A stretch of 64,000 nt of DNA, taken from an archaeon SCG-AAA382B04. GTDB taxonomy: Archaea > Halobacteriota > Methanonatronarchaeia > Methanonatronarchaeales > Methanonatronarchaeaceae. Under the pieces are notes generated by a model, which saw only the letters and a program-made list of their open reading frames with translations, made no database searches and was not told where the DNA came from. Within the stretch, counting starts at the first letter, position 1. The number at the start of each line of letters is the position of its first letter. The stretch spans positions 62,001-126,000 of the forward strand of contig PZKD01000100.1 in the NCBI GenBank assembly GCA_003034855.1. Reading direction: 5' to 3'. Below are positions 1-8,643 of the stretch, in pieces. The translations under genes and the position numbers were made by a program.

Positions 1-1
1 G

Positions 2-1213
2 GACAGGGCGTGGCCAAGAAAGGAGATCAAGCCACAGTGGATTTACCGGACCCTGGATCTACTGGCCGAGGAGAAAGAACAGATAGAGGAAAAGTTGCTT
101 GAAAAACTAGAGAAGGAGCTTGATCTGGACCTGGGTCTTGTCTTCTACGACCTAACCTCTAGCTACTTCGAGGGCAGAGGCCCTGAGCTTGCTGAGTTCG
201 GCTATTCGAGAGACCACAGAAAGGACAGGAAGCAACTGGTTCTCGGCGTGCTAATGGCCGACGGAATCCCCATAGCCCACCGACTCTGGCCCGGGAACAG
301 GAAGGATGAAACGACCTTAAGAAAAACTGTCGAGGATCTCAGAGAGAGGTTCGGGATCCAAGAGGTCGTCTTTGTTGCTGATCGGGGAGTGATCAGCAAG
401 GACAACCTTGAGGAGCTGGAGCAGAACTTTGACTACATCCTCGCCACCCCTCGCAGGAAGAGCAAGCTTTCGAAGGAACTTCTCAGGAAAGAAGTTCCAG
501 GCTCTAGAGAGCAGAGAGCCAGGGAAGTCCACCAAGAGAGAGAAAAAGGGAAGAGATGGATCCTCTGCCTTAACGAGGACAGGAGGGAGAAAGACCTGCA
601 AAGGCTGGAGGAGGCGGTTGAGGAGGGAAAGAAGATGCTTCAGGATCTAGAGAAGCGGTACGAGTCCAAGGGACGTGGACGCCCCATGTCCCAAAAAGGT
701 GTGTGGAAAAGAATCGAGAAAAAACTTGGAAGGAACCAGAGGTTGTTCGAGGTAGAGGCAAAGGACCAGGGAACCAGGGAGCTCAGCTGGGAGCTGGACC
801 AGAAAGCTTTAAAGTTCGAGAGATCGATCCAGGGGAAGTTCCTCTTGGTCACCACAAGCGATCTGGAGCCGGTTAAGGTGGTGGAGGAGTACAAGAACCT
901 AGAGGACGTGGAGCGTGCGTTCGACGACTTGAAGAACCTGCTGAAGGTTAGGCCGATCTACCATCAAACGGAAAAGAGGACGAGAGGGCATCTGTTTGTA
1001 TCCATTCTCTCCCTTCTCCTAGAGAAGCTTATGGAGAGAGAGACGAACAGAACCTTTAGAGACCTGAAAGAGGAGATGGAGTCCCTGAAAGTCAACCGAA
1101 TCGGGGTTTGTGGAGAAGAAATCTACAAAAGGAATTCCCTGGATTCGGAGCAGGAGAAAATACTGGAAGGCCTCGAGACTGAAAAGCCACCGAAAATACT
1201 GGCAAATGTATAG
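2..1213 (+). CDS. IS1634-type DDE transposase, 5' end outside window
   Basis: Cut-and-paste transposase of the IS4/IS1634 group; it would cut and rejoin the ends of its insertion sequence. The frame is open from base 2, so the true start lies upstream; the TTG at 95 is only the first internal candidate. Catalytic-core features visible: the first Asp in FYDLTSSYFEG, the second in VFVADRGVIS, and a C-terminal block (VERAFDDLKNLLKVRPIYH, then RTRGHLF) typical of IS1634 transposases. Base composition is about half G+C with codons such as CTC, GAG and AGG, unlike the AT-rich genes that follow, which suggests recent arrival. No terminal inverted repeat could be paired because the left end is missing. 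Confidence 0.85.
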   Translation, partial: DRAWPRKEIKPQWIYRTLDLLAEEKEQIEEKLLEKLEKELDLDLGLVFYDLTSSYFEGRGPELAEFGYSRDHRKDRKQLVLGVLMADGIPIAHRLWPGNRKDETTLRKTVEDLRERFGIQEVVFVADRGVISKDNLEELEQNFDYILATPRRKSKLSKELLRKEVPGSREQRAREVHQEREKGKRWILCLNEDRREKDLQRLEEAVEEGKKMLQDLEKRYESKGRGRPMSQKGVWKRIEKKLGRNQRLFEVEAKDQGTRELSWELDQKALKFERSIQGKFLLVTTSDLEPVKVVEEYKNLEDVERAFDDLKNLLKVRPIYHQTEKRTRGHLFVSILSLLLEKLMERETNRTFRDLKEEMESLKVNRIGVCGEEIYKRNSLDSEQEKILEGLETEKPPKILANV

Positions 1214-1397
1214 GCAAAAAATAGCTTCTTAAAAAGAACAGTCTAAACACCTATTTTAAAAGAAAAAAGCCTTCTCCAGCCCAAAATCTTAATAAATCAG
1301 AAGTGTTAAAGATGAGAAGATACACTCAAAAAAATGGTGGAGAATGGGTATACTTACACGATAAAAACGAAGAAGTGATTAAATACTCATTTTTATT

Positions 1398-2720
1398 ATG
1401 GATGTGGTAAAATTGAATCAGAAAGGAGCGGCCTTAACGATGGAATCAATTATTGCAGCTCTCGTTTTAATCGGAGCCATTTCATTCCTAGCTGTCTCCT
1501 TTCCCATCCAATTTAATCAAAAAAACCAATATTCACAGGTTCAACTAAAAGAATATGGAAAAAACTTCATTCATTCCGCAGCCCATAAAGCTCTTGAAAG
1601 TGGAAAAATAGCCTATAATCTGTTTCGAGAATATAGTCCAAGAGAAGAAGGAGTAAATGGAGGTGAACCAGGAAATAAATGGTATTACGATAATTTAAGC
1701 AGCGAAAACATTTCAAAAACAGATTATGAGGGTACAATATATGATTGGACAACTCATCAATTAGTCATTGATCACGACGATGAAATCTGGCCCGAGGATG
1801 GGGATTATCAAGAAAACCTAACGATAAATTTTTTGGCTGAATACAATCCTGGAGCAAATTTCCTTTATCCAAAAAACAATGGAACATTGTATTTGATGAC
1901 TCCCTTTAATAAATCCGGAGAAGAGGGGGGGATTTTCCACTATACCAATACTAACTCAATCAAAGTAAACCATGAGTCAAATAAATTTGATTCATCCTAT
2001 ACTGTTAGCATGGTTTGGTTTGAGAAAAAAAGAAGAACCTCTAACCCCTTACTAATTTGGACAGATAAACTTCCTAAAAACCATGATGATGTTTTAGAAT
2101 TCGATAAAAATGAATCACAGGGAACAGTATACAAAGACAAGCATCTTGCTGATATAGTCCAAGGAGAATCTGTCATAGTTCAAAAAGATGGCAAGGGTCA
2201 ATTACTCTTATATGGCTACAATGAGACACAAATGAAGATAGAAAATCCCAACAAAATTGAAACTGAAAAAGGTGTAAGAGTTGAGGGACAAGGAAAGGGA
2301 AAATACAAAATTACTTTTGAGGATCCTGCCAGAGGAGCCTATGCAATTCATTCAGGAAAAGGATGGCGAGGTACAGATAGAAGTGACCCTATTTTTGTTA
2401 TGGTAGGAAAACCTAAAAGAATTGGCCAAGTTAGGTTAGCTGGTGAATACAGTTATCTAGAGGCAGTGACTTTTGGAGATATTTCTATTAATGAATTCAA
2501 AAATGTTTTAAATTCAACTATGCCAGATAATGTTGGATATAACTTCTATGTTTACAGTCCAAATGGAAGTATTCTCAAAAGTAGAATTGGGGAGAAATTG
2601 AAGGTTTTCAATGGTCCAGCACCTAGTGATTCTGTGTCTGTTGAAAGAGTTGTTTATCTTCAAACTGGAATTGATGTATATAAAACTTGTTCGGTGAGGA
2701 TGGAACTATGGTATCGTTAG
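1398..2720 (+). CDS. Pilin-like secreted/membrane protein, DUF7288-like N-terminus
   Basis: A 440-residue protein with a short basic start, QKG, then a hydrophobic helix (about residues 10-32, ALTMESIIAALVLIGAISFL), the layout of an archaeal class III (prepilin) signal. The rest is a polar, presumably extracellular domain rich in Asn, Lys, Gly and Tyr. The N-terminus resembles the haloarchaeal DUF7288 family found next to type IV pilus genes; I infer the family by pattern only. It starts a four-gene overlapping set, so it is probably the first gene of the operon. No pilus ATPase or platform gene is in the window. Function unknown; a minor pilin or surface adhesin is plausible. Confidence 0.65.
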   Translation: MDVVKLNQKGAALTMESIIAALVLIGAISFLAVSFPIQFNQKNQYSQVQLKEYGKNFIHSAAHKALESGKIAYNLFREYSPREEGVNGGEPGNKWYYDNLSSENISKTDYEGTIYDWTTHQLVIDHDDEIWPEDGDYQENLTINFLAEYNPGANFLYPKNNGTLYLMTPFNKSGEEGGIFHYTNTNSIKVNHESNKFDSSYTVSMVWFEKKRRTSNPLLIWTDKLPKNHDDVLEFDKNESQGTVYKDKHLADIVQGESVIVQKDGKGQLLLYGYNETQMKIENPNKIETEKGVRVEGQGKGKYKITFEDPARGAYAIHSGKGWRGTDRSDPIFVMVGKPKRIGQVRLAGEYSYLEAVTFGDISINEFKNVLNSTMPDNVGYNFYVYSPNGSILKSRIGEKLKVFNGPAPSDSVSVERVVYLQTGIDVYKTCSVRMELWYR

Positions 2721-3112
2721 GCAAAAGAGGACAAGTCATTCTTTTAACTTCGATTGTAATTGCTCTGATAATATTGAGTTTATCAACCGTTTTATACACT
2801 CAAACTACATCTAAAAACAATTACATAAATTCCAAATCAAATAGAGGTGACTACATCTATTACAATATTAGGAACTCTTATAGAAATATCTTAGAAGAAT
2901 CAGAAACCGTGATTAATGTGTCAAATCCATTTAACACCACGGTATTAAGAGATTCCGAGAATCAATTAAACGACTTATGTTCTAGAAATGGATATTTGGT
3001 TTCTTTTCAAAATAAAAGCTATAATTCAACTTCTCAGTTAGCAAAAGTGACTATAGTTTTTTCAGGAGAAAACCTAAAATATCATGAAAGAATAAAATAT
3101 GATCTCTCTTAA
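2708..3112 (+). CDS. Small pilin-like membrane protein, DUF7261-like
   Basis: About 134 residues with the N-terminal pattern GKRGQVILLTSIVIALIILS: basic residues, Gly, then one transmembrane helix and a short extracellular domain. I place the start at the ATG at 2708 because a GGTGAGG ribosome-binding site sits about 8 bases before it; an in-frame TTG 21 bases further up is less likely. It overlaps the previous gene by 13 bases and the next by 14, so translation is probably coupled. The pattern matches DUF7261-type proteins that accompany pilin-like gene sets in haloarchaea (recalled, not searched). No enzymatic motif. Confidence 0.6.
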   Translation: MVSLGKRGQVILLTSIVIALIILSLSTVLYTQTTSKNNYINSKSNRGDYIYYNIRNSYRNILEESETVINVSNPFNTTVLRDSENQLNDLCSRNGYLVSFQNKSYNSTSQLAKVTIVFSGENLKYHERIKYDLS

Positions 3113-3902
3113 CCTCACCAATAATCAGGAAGGTGTATCAAAAGTATTAGGTTATATCTTAATCTTTGCGATAGTCATAACTTCAGTGGGAATCGTCGTT
3201 ACCTTTGGGTTTCCTATGCTAAATACCGCAAGAGATTCTGTTGATTTCCAAAAAAACAAAAATAAACTAAAAATCCTACAAAATGACCTTTCCGAACTAA
3301 GTATGGGGCCTATTAGAGGAGGAGGTTTATCTATAAATAGATTATTTAATATAGAAACTGGTTCACTTGAATTAAATTCCACCAAAGCTAATTTAAAGGT
3401 TTATAAGAATGAATCCCTAATTTATGAAAACTCAATTGGCGAAATAAAGTATTTATTCAACAACAAGATTATTTCAATACAGAATAATGGATTGTTCTCT
3501 AAGTCTAAAGGAACAACTTCCTCTACGTATCTTATGATGCCACCATTTTTTGGGGAAATGATGAATTCATCATCAGCTTATATTAATTTCCATATAATCA
3601 ATTTTAGTGGTGAATCCACGACATTTAGTGGTACAAGAGAGATTTATTTTAAAAATAAAGACTTTAATATAGTTACTGAAGCTGGAAATGTTTCAGAAAC
3701 TTCAAATTTAACTATTAATCTAGAAACGAATTATGTTGGTGGTTGGGAAAAGGCTTTCCGGAATCAATTAGAGGATACGAACATGAATTACTCTATCACT
3801 AGAACAGCTGATAACATCACTCTTCGCATCACTAACACCTCAGATAAAAACGATATCCTACTAAATGTATATGAATCAAAAATAAATTTTAGGTTACAAT
3901 GA
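3099..3902 (+). CDS. Type IV pilin-like protein, DUF7289-like
   Basis: A 267-residue protein whose start, NQEGVSKVLGYILIFAIVIT, has the G-V-S-x-V/L layout of archaeal type IV pilins followed by a hydrophobic helix to about residue 38. The region after it (SVDFQKNKNKLKILQNDLSEL) looks like the extended pilin stalk helix; the remainder is a beta-rich Asn/Ser/Thr domain, likely outside the cell. This layout matches DUF7289 proteins of halophilic archaea. It overlaps both neighbours. It is probably a structural pilin or pseudopilin-like surface protein; the substrate or partner is unknown. Confidence 0.65.
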   Translation: MISLNLTNNQEGVSKVLGYILIFAIVITSVGIVVTFGFPMLNTARDSVDFQKNKNKLKILQNDLSELSMGPIRGGGLSINRLFNIETGSLELNSTKANLKVYKNESLIYENSIGEIKYLFNNKIISIQNNGLFSKSKGTTSSTYLMMPPFFGEMMNSSSAYINFHIINFSGESTTFSGTREIYFKNKDFNIVTEAGNVSETSNLTINLETNYVGGWEKAFRNQLEDTNMNYSITRTADNITLRITNTSDKNDILLNVYESKINFRLQ

Positions 3903-4330
3903 TTGATAATGAAGGTGTCTCTAGCACGTTAGAATATGTTATTATATTTGGAATTTCATTCATTGTCTTGACCTCTTCAATTTTAGTTGTTAGTCAGATG
4001 GAGAACAGAGTAATTCAATCCTCCAGCAGAGAAAAACTAGAAGCTATCGGAAATAAAATCGCTTCTAAAGTAACAAAAACTTATCTCACTCATCTCTCAG
4101 GAGAAGGTTATTTCAAAAAGGAATTGGGAGTTCCTTCTAAAATAAATGGTGAGAACTATTTGGTCAGATTAGATGATGATTCTGTTATTCTTGAAAAAGA
4201 TGATATTCGTGTTTCGACAAAGTTGTTTAATTTAAACAAAAGTGTTAATCTTAGAGGAGAAGAGATATCAAGTGAGGAGCTTTTTATTATATACGATGGA
4301 GAGAATATTACTTTAGAATCATCTAGTTGA
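3899..4330 (+). CDS. Pilin-like membrane protein, DUF7266-like
   Basis: A 143-residue protein starting DNEGVSSTLEYVIIFGISF, again with Gly-Val-Ser before a single hydrophobic helix and a small polar domain after it. ATG overlaps the previous stop by four bases (ATGA), so it ends the four-gene pilin-like operon. The conserved Glu five to six residues after the Gly is the residue that in type IV pilins helps packing in the filament. The similarity to DUF7266 is from pattern memory. It probably acts with the three upstream proteins in one surface structure. Confidence 0.6.
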   Translation: MIDNEGVSSTLEYVIIFGISFIVLTSSILVVSQMENRVIQSSSREKLEAIGNKIASKVTKTYLTHLSGEGYFKKELGVPSKINGENYLVRLDDDSVILEKDDIRVSTKLFNLNKSVNLRGEEISSEELFIIYDGENITLESSS

Positions 4331-4344
4331 GGATTAGATAATTT

Positions 4345-5107
4345 ATGAATATTGACAATTTGCTAGAAAAATTTAAGGACGGAAAAATTTCTAAATCCGA
4401 AGTAAAGAAAAAAATTAGTTTGCACGAGATTTCTGAATTAGGGAATTTTGCTAAAATAGATACTAGTAGAGGTAGAAGGGTTGGGGTTCCAGAAGCAATT
4501 TTAGGGGAAGGTAAAAAACCAACAGAATTTGCTAATATTATGAAGGAAATGGTGAATGAAAAGGATATTGCAATTGGAACTAGAGTAAGTGGAGAACAAC
4601 TAGATGAGTTAGAGAAAATAGATAGTTTTGAACTTGAGTGGTTTGAGAGAGCAAATATAGTTGTTTTAAAATCAAAAGATTTTGAAAAAAAAGAAAGCCT
4701 TGGTAAAATTGGTGTTTTGAGCGCTGGAACTGCAGATATTGAAGCTGCTGAAGAAGCTAGAGTTATTGCAAAAATATTAGGTGCTGAAACGGATAAATCA
4801 TACGATGTTGGTGTAGCGGGTATTCATCGTTTATTTCCTGAACTACAACAGATGATTGATGAGGGAGTGGAGGTATTAATTGTGGCAGCTGGAAGAGATG
4901 GTTCTTTACCTCCTGTGGTTGCTGGAATCGTTGATGTTCCTGTAATTGGTCTACCCACCTCCACTGGGTATGGACTAGGGGGGGAATGGTAGAGCCGCTT
5001 TGTTTTCTATGCTTCAATCTTGTTCACTTCTATCTGTAGTTAATATTGATGCTGGTTTCACAGCTGGAGCTCTAGCTATACAGATGTTAAAGATAAAGAA
5101 AAAATAG
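4345..5107 (+). pseudogene. larB: larB, nickel-pincer cofactor synthase, broken by one frameshift
   Basis: LarB carboxylates and hydrolyses nicotinate adenine dinucleotide in the first step of nickel-pincer cofactor synthesis (family knowledge). The first frame covers residues 1-215 and runs into TAG just after PTSTGYGLGG. LarB proteins continue with an Ala-rich SMLQSC block and VVNID; exactly this (GRAALFSMLQSCSLLSVVNID) is found in the next frame, ending at 5107. Reading six instead of seven G's in the run near 4978-4984 restores one continuous protein of about 253 residues. So either the gene is recently inactivated or the base run is a sequence error. No larC or larE is in the window. Confidence 0.85.
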
Positions 5108-5111
5108 GGCT

Positions 5112-6035
5112 TTAATTGAATTGTTTTCTTATTTTTGGAACTACCTGTTTTTTCCTAGACAAAACGCCTTCTAAAAAAGCGCTGTCCTGTTCTACCCTTT
5201 CTCCAAAAGCTTCTTCGAATCTTTTTGTTTCTCCTACTACAAATGCCTCAGAGTCTTCCTCTAATAAATCTGTCACTAACAAAAGTAATAGGTCATATTT
5301 TCTTTCTTTTATTATGTCATTCATTTCATCAAGGATTTTTTCTTTTTTTTCTAGAACTTGTTGTGGTGAAACTGTTTCAACTTGTCCTATACTTACAGAT
5401 CTGTTTGCCATTTCATATTCTTTGAAATCGCCCAAAACAATTTCTCTTGGTGTTTTTTCACCGATTTTGCTTTTTTTCTCTAGCATTTCTCTGCCGTATT
5501 CTTCTATATTAATATCTAACATCTCTGCTAGTTTGTTGGCAATTTCTTCATCTTTTTTTGTATTTGTTGGGGATCTGTGGACAACTGTGTCGCTAAGTAT
5601 AGCGCTTAATAGAATACCTGCAAGACTTTTTTCTAATTCTCCATATCTTAAAAGTTTTTCTGCCACCATTGTTGAGGTTGAGCCTACTGGTTCGGTGTGG
5701 AAATAAATTGGTTTTTGGCTTTCAGGTTTAGAAATTCGATGGTGATCTAGAACTCCCTCTAGTTTTGCTTGTTCTATTCCATCTACGGATTGGCTAAATT
5801 CATTATGGTCTACTAAAATCACTTTTTTGTCTTTTAAGCTCTTTAATAGATTAGGTTTTTGAACGTTGAATTTTTTTAGAACATATTGTGTTTCTGGATT
5901 TAATTCACCGGCTCTAGCTGGAACATACTTTTCATTTTGGGTTTTATTTTTGTATTTAGCGTAGCCTATTGCTGAGCTTATTGTATCTGTATCGGGTTTT
6001 TTGTGTCCTATAATATATGTTCTTTGTTTTGGCAT
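5112..6035 (-). CDS. ppaC: Manganese-dependent (family II) inorganic pyrophosphatase
   Basis: Cytosolic DHH-family pyrophosphatase that hydrolyses diphosphate released by biosynthesis. Metal ligands visible: His11, Asp15 and Asp17 (GHKKPDTD), Asp76 (VDHNE), and the DHH signature at 97-99. The C-terminal DHHA2 domain ends with the SRKKQVVP substrate-binding motif. At 307 residues it has the normal length. It is convergent with larB (four bases apart) and heads away from nadK, from which it is separated by 15 bases, so it is probably the last gene of the pdaD-IMPase-nadK-ppaC operon. Confident call. Confidence 0.93.
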   Translation of the reverse strand: MPKQRTYIIGHKKPDTDTISSAIGYAKYKNKTQNEKYVPARAGELNPETQYVLKKFNVQKPNLLKSLKDKKVILVDHNEFSQSVDGIEQAKLEGVLDHHRISKPESQKPIYFHTEPVGSTSTMVAEKLLRYGELEKSLAGILLSAILSDTVVHRSPTNTKKDEEIANKLAEMLDINIEEYGREMLEKKSKIGEKTPREIVLGDFKEYEMANRSVSIGQVETVSPQQVLEKKEKILDEMNDIIKERKYDLLLLLVTDLLEEDSEAFVVGETKRFEEAFGERVEQDSAFLEGVLSRKKQVVPKIRKQFN

Positions 6036-6050
6036 ATTTTTTTAACCTCT

Positions 6051-6887
6051 TCATACTAATTTTTCTCTTACTTTTGAGTAAAAATCTGCTCCTTCTGTTT
6101 TCACAAATAAAGCAGGGTCTGGAGATTCTTTGAAACTTATTTTATCTCCTTCTTGTATAGTTTTAATTTTTTGGCCATCAATTACTACGTCTGCTTTTTT
6201 TCCTTTCCTAAGTAATTCCACTTCTAGTTCAGATTTATTTGGAACTACGAAAGGTCTCGCACTTAGTTTATAAGGCGCTAATGGAACTAACAAAAAGGCT
6301 TCAACTTTTGGATCAACAATAGGTCCTCCAGCACTCATTGAATAGGCAGTTGACCCAGTGGGTGTGGCTACTACTAAGCCATCAGCTCTAAACCTCTCAA
6401 TTTCATTTCCATCAAGTGTTGCCCTTAACTTCAATAACTTAGCCAGTTCTGAAGTTGCTATTACAACCTCATTTACAGCTGGTGATAATCTTTGGTTCTC
6501 TTCAGATGTTTTCTTGAACTCAACTCCTACCCTTGTTCTTTCCTCCACCTCAAAATCTCTTATTAGTTCTTCCAATTTTTCTTTGTAATTTTGTTTTTCT
6601 AATTTCGTTAAAAAACCTACCTCACCAGTATTAATACCTATAATGGGAGTTTGCTTATCTAATCTTTGAAGAGTTCTAAGTATAGTTCCATCCCCACCTA
6701 CAGTAACTATAAAATCACAATGTGACAACTCATTAATTTTAGATCCTTTTTTTCCGATTTTATCGGCAATTTTTTGTTCAATAGATAACTCAACATCTTC
6801 TTGGCTCAAAAAAGTAAATAAATTTCTTGCTACTTTTATTGACTCTTCTGAATCATATTTAGATACTATGCCGATTCTTTTATTCAT
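6051..6887 (-). CDS. nadK: NAD kinase
   Basis: ATP (or polyphosphate)-dependent NAD kinase that makes NADP. The GGDGT nucleotide-binding motif is at residues 64-68, followed by GINTGEVGFLT and the conserved TPTGSTAYSMSAGGPI segment near residues 170-190. At 278 residues the length is usual for the archaeal enzyme. The ATG overlaps the stop of the upstream IMPase-like gene by four bases, so the two are translationally coupled. In Methanocaldococcus the two activities exist as one fused protein, which supports the idea that the pair here balances NADP synthesis and dephosphorylation. Confidence 0.93.
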   Translation of the reverse strand: MNKRIGIVSKYDSEESIKVARNLFTFLSQEDVELSIEQKIADKIGKKGSKINELSHCDFIVTVGGDGTILRTLQRLDKQTPIIGINTGEVGFLTKLEKQNYKEKLEELIRDFEVEERTRVGVEFKKTSEENQRLSPAVNEVVIATSELAKLLKLRATLDGNEIERFRADGLVVATPTGSTAYSMSAGGPIVDPKVEAFLLVPLAPYKLSARPFVVPNKSELEVELLRKGKKADVVIDGQKIKTIQEGDKISFKESPDPALFVKTEGADFYSKVREKLV

Positions 6888-7657
6888 TTTTCAAGAGCCT
6901 CTAGTAGAGGTTTTTTCAAATACTTATTTGAAGCTATTGTTTTTATGTTTTTTTGAATTTGTGTGTTTGGAAATTTAGTGTTTAATGTTTTACATTCGCC
7001 TCCAGCTTTTTTTACCAAATCAAACCCCGCTATGATATCTATTATTCCAGCTCCTCTTAAGTCAATAAAGGCGTCGAGTCTTCCATCTGCTACATAACAA
7101 AGCTCCAATGATATACAACCTAATCTCCTAAAGTGATTAAAGATATCTGAAAATTTTTCTAACTTAAGGGAGTTATCATAATAAAAACTTATAGAGGAGT
7201 TAGATAGGTCCTTTATTTCTGAGGTTTTTATTGGTTTTTTATTCTCGTAGCTCTTGTCGTTTCTTGTATGATAAGTTGAATTTTCTTCATAATCTCTTAC
7301 ATAGGAAAATATTATGTTTTTTTTACTATCTAAAACTGCTATAGAAGTTGAATATAACGTAATATTTTTTAGGAAGTTATGTGTTCCATCCAAAGGATCT
7401 AGAACTATGGTTATGTTTGGGTTTTTCCCTATCTTTATTTTTCCTGTTTCCTCACTTATTAATTTGAAATCATTTTTATGCTCTTTTAGATGATTTATTG
7501 CTATTTCTTCTGCTTTTTTGTCTATTTTTCTTGTTGGTTGTCCATTTGCACCTATTTGAGTGATTTTAGATGCTTCTTTAGGTTCAATTTTTTTTATTTC
7601 TCTTTTTATTTCATTAGTTATTTTTTGAAATAATTCAAACAACTCTTTTTGGTTCAA
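6884..7657 (-). CDS. suhB: Inositol monophosphatase-family phosphatase (IMPase/FBPase/NADP phosphatase)
   Basis: Mg-dependent sugar-phosphate phosphatase fold. Metal-binding residues are visible in ISEETG (Glu69, Glu70) and DPLDGTHNF (from Asp87); the second acidic site lies near residue 200 (GAGIIDIIAGFDLVKKAGG). The start is TTG, overlapping the TGA stop of pdaD by four bases, and the gene overlaps nadK downstream. Archaeal members can act on inositol phosphate, fructose-1,6-bisphosphate or NADP. The direct coupling to NAD kinase favours NADP phosphatase activity, which is inference; sequence alone does not settle the substrate. Confidence 0.85.
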   Translation of the reverse strand: MNQKELFELFQKITNEIKREIKKIEPKEASKITQIGANGQPTRKIDKKAEEIAINHLKEHKNDFKLISEETGKIKIGKNPNITIVLDPLDGTHNFLKNITLYSTSIAVLDSKKNIIFSYVRDYEENSTYHTRNDKSYENKKPIKTSEIKDLSNSSISFYYDNSLKLEKFSDIFNHFRRLGCISLELCYVADGRLDAFIDLRGAGIIDIIAGFDLVKKAGGECKTLNTKFPNTQIQKNIKTIASNKYLKKPLLEALEK

Positions 7658-8124
7658 AAGTTATAGCCTCCTGTTATCGCTGCTGCAACAACTGTTGATG
7701 TATTTTTAACTTCTTTTTGTGTTGATTTTATTTTTATATCTTTAAATTCAAGGTTTCTGTCTTTTATCATTGTTTTGGCTCTTTTTTTGGCTTTTTTTTC
7801 TGTTTTATTTTTTTCAGTTGGTCCATTAGCCTCTGCTATAACTTTTAGGTTATTTTTAGTTTCTCCAACTACAATTGAGGCAGAAATCACTTGATTTTTT
7901 TTGCTTGAGGTAGAACGAGATATTACAGTGGGAACTAATTTGCCTGCAGGTTTTTTAGGTATATTTTGTTTATATTTGCATTCTTTTGGGAGTATTGAGC
8001 TGATTTTGATAAGGTTGTAATCACCTATGTTTGCTGAGATTAGTGCTCTATCTATTGAATTTAATTTATTTTTTGCTGAAGCCTCTCCTGTTTTTAGTGA
8101 GTAATACTTAGGTTTGAGTTCCAT
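7654..8124 (-). CDS. pdaD: Pyruvoyl-dependent arginine decarboxylase
   Basis: Decarboxylates arginine to agmatine, the entry to archaeal polyamine synthesis. The proenzyme self-cleaves at a Ser-Ser pair; here that pair is Ser42-Ser43 in LIKISSILPKEC, giving a short beta chain and a pyruvoyl-capped alpha chain. The full length of 156 residues fits the family, as does the C-terminal VVAAAITGG. The gene is divergent from aIF5A, with 66 bases between them holding both promoters, and is the first gene of a run with the IMPase gene, nadK and ppaC. Confidence 0.93.
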   Translation of the reverse strand: MELKPKYYSLKTGEASAKNKLNSIDRALISANIGDYNLIKISSILPKECKYKQNIPKKPAGKLVPTVISRSTSSKKNQVISASIVVGETKNNLKVIAEANGPTEKNKTEKKAKKRAKTMIKDRNLEFKDIKIKSTQKEVKNTSTVVAAAITGGYNF

Positions 8125-8190
8125 TATGGTGTAAAATTGATATTGCTTGAAACTTATACTTTTGTTGTGTAATTATTGAGGTAAATATTT

Positions 8191-8571
8191 ATGCCAACGA
8201 AGAGAACCCAAATTAGAAATCTTGATGATGGTGATTACGTCTTACTAGATGATGAGCCTTGTAAGATTAAAGATATGAAGGTGTCGAGTCCCGGAAAGCA
8301 TGGTTCTGCTAAGGCCAATATTACTGCTATAGGCTTGTTTGATGGTAAAACGCGGAATATGAGGGATCCAGTCGATACAAAAGTTGATGTTCCGATTGTT
8401 GAGAGGAAGGATGCTCAGGTTGTTTCAAAGTCTAGTGATACTGTTCAGTTGATGGATATGGATTCGTATGAAACTTTTGAAGTTGCTGTCGATGATGAAA
8501 GGATGAGTGAGTTAGAAGAGGGTGAAGAGACTAAGTATATGAAGTCGATGGGTATGAAAAAAATAATTTAG
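8191..8571 (+). CDS. eif5a: Translation initiation/elongation factor aIF5A
   Basis: Archaeal IF5A binds the ribosome and helps peptide-bond formation at difficult sequences. The lysine to be converted to deoxyhypusine/hypusine is Lys36 in SSPGKHGSAKA; the rest is the SH3-like N-domain plus the OB-fold C-domain, 126 residues in total, the normal archaeal size. A GAGGT ribosome-binding site lies about 8 bases before ATG. It is head-to-head with pdaD: the modification needs a polyamine donor, and PdaD supplies agmatine, so shared regulation would make sense (inference). Confidence 0.95.
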   Translation: MPTKRTQIRNLDDGDYVLLDDEPCKIKDMKVSSPGKHGSAKANITAIGLFDGKTRNMRDPVDTKVDVPIVERKDAQVVSKSSDTVQLMDMDSYETFEVAVDDERMSELEEGEETKYMKSMGMKKII

Positions 8572-8643
8572 GTTTCTCTGTTTTTTCTTTTTTTTATTTT
8601 TCCGTTACTTTTTTATTATATTAGGGTTTAGTAATATACTGAT

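Noticed and set aside
1312-1410. 32-codon frame before the pilin-like operon
   Set aside because: No ribosome-binding site, overlaps the next start, no recognisable family; kept out of the feature list.
4345-4992. Pyrrolysine read-through of the TAG in larB
   Set aside because: Continuing in the same frame after TAG does not give LarB sequence; the conserved end is in another frame, so a base shift explains it.
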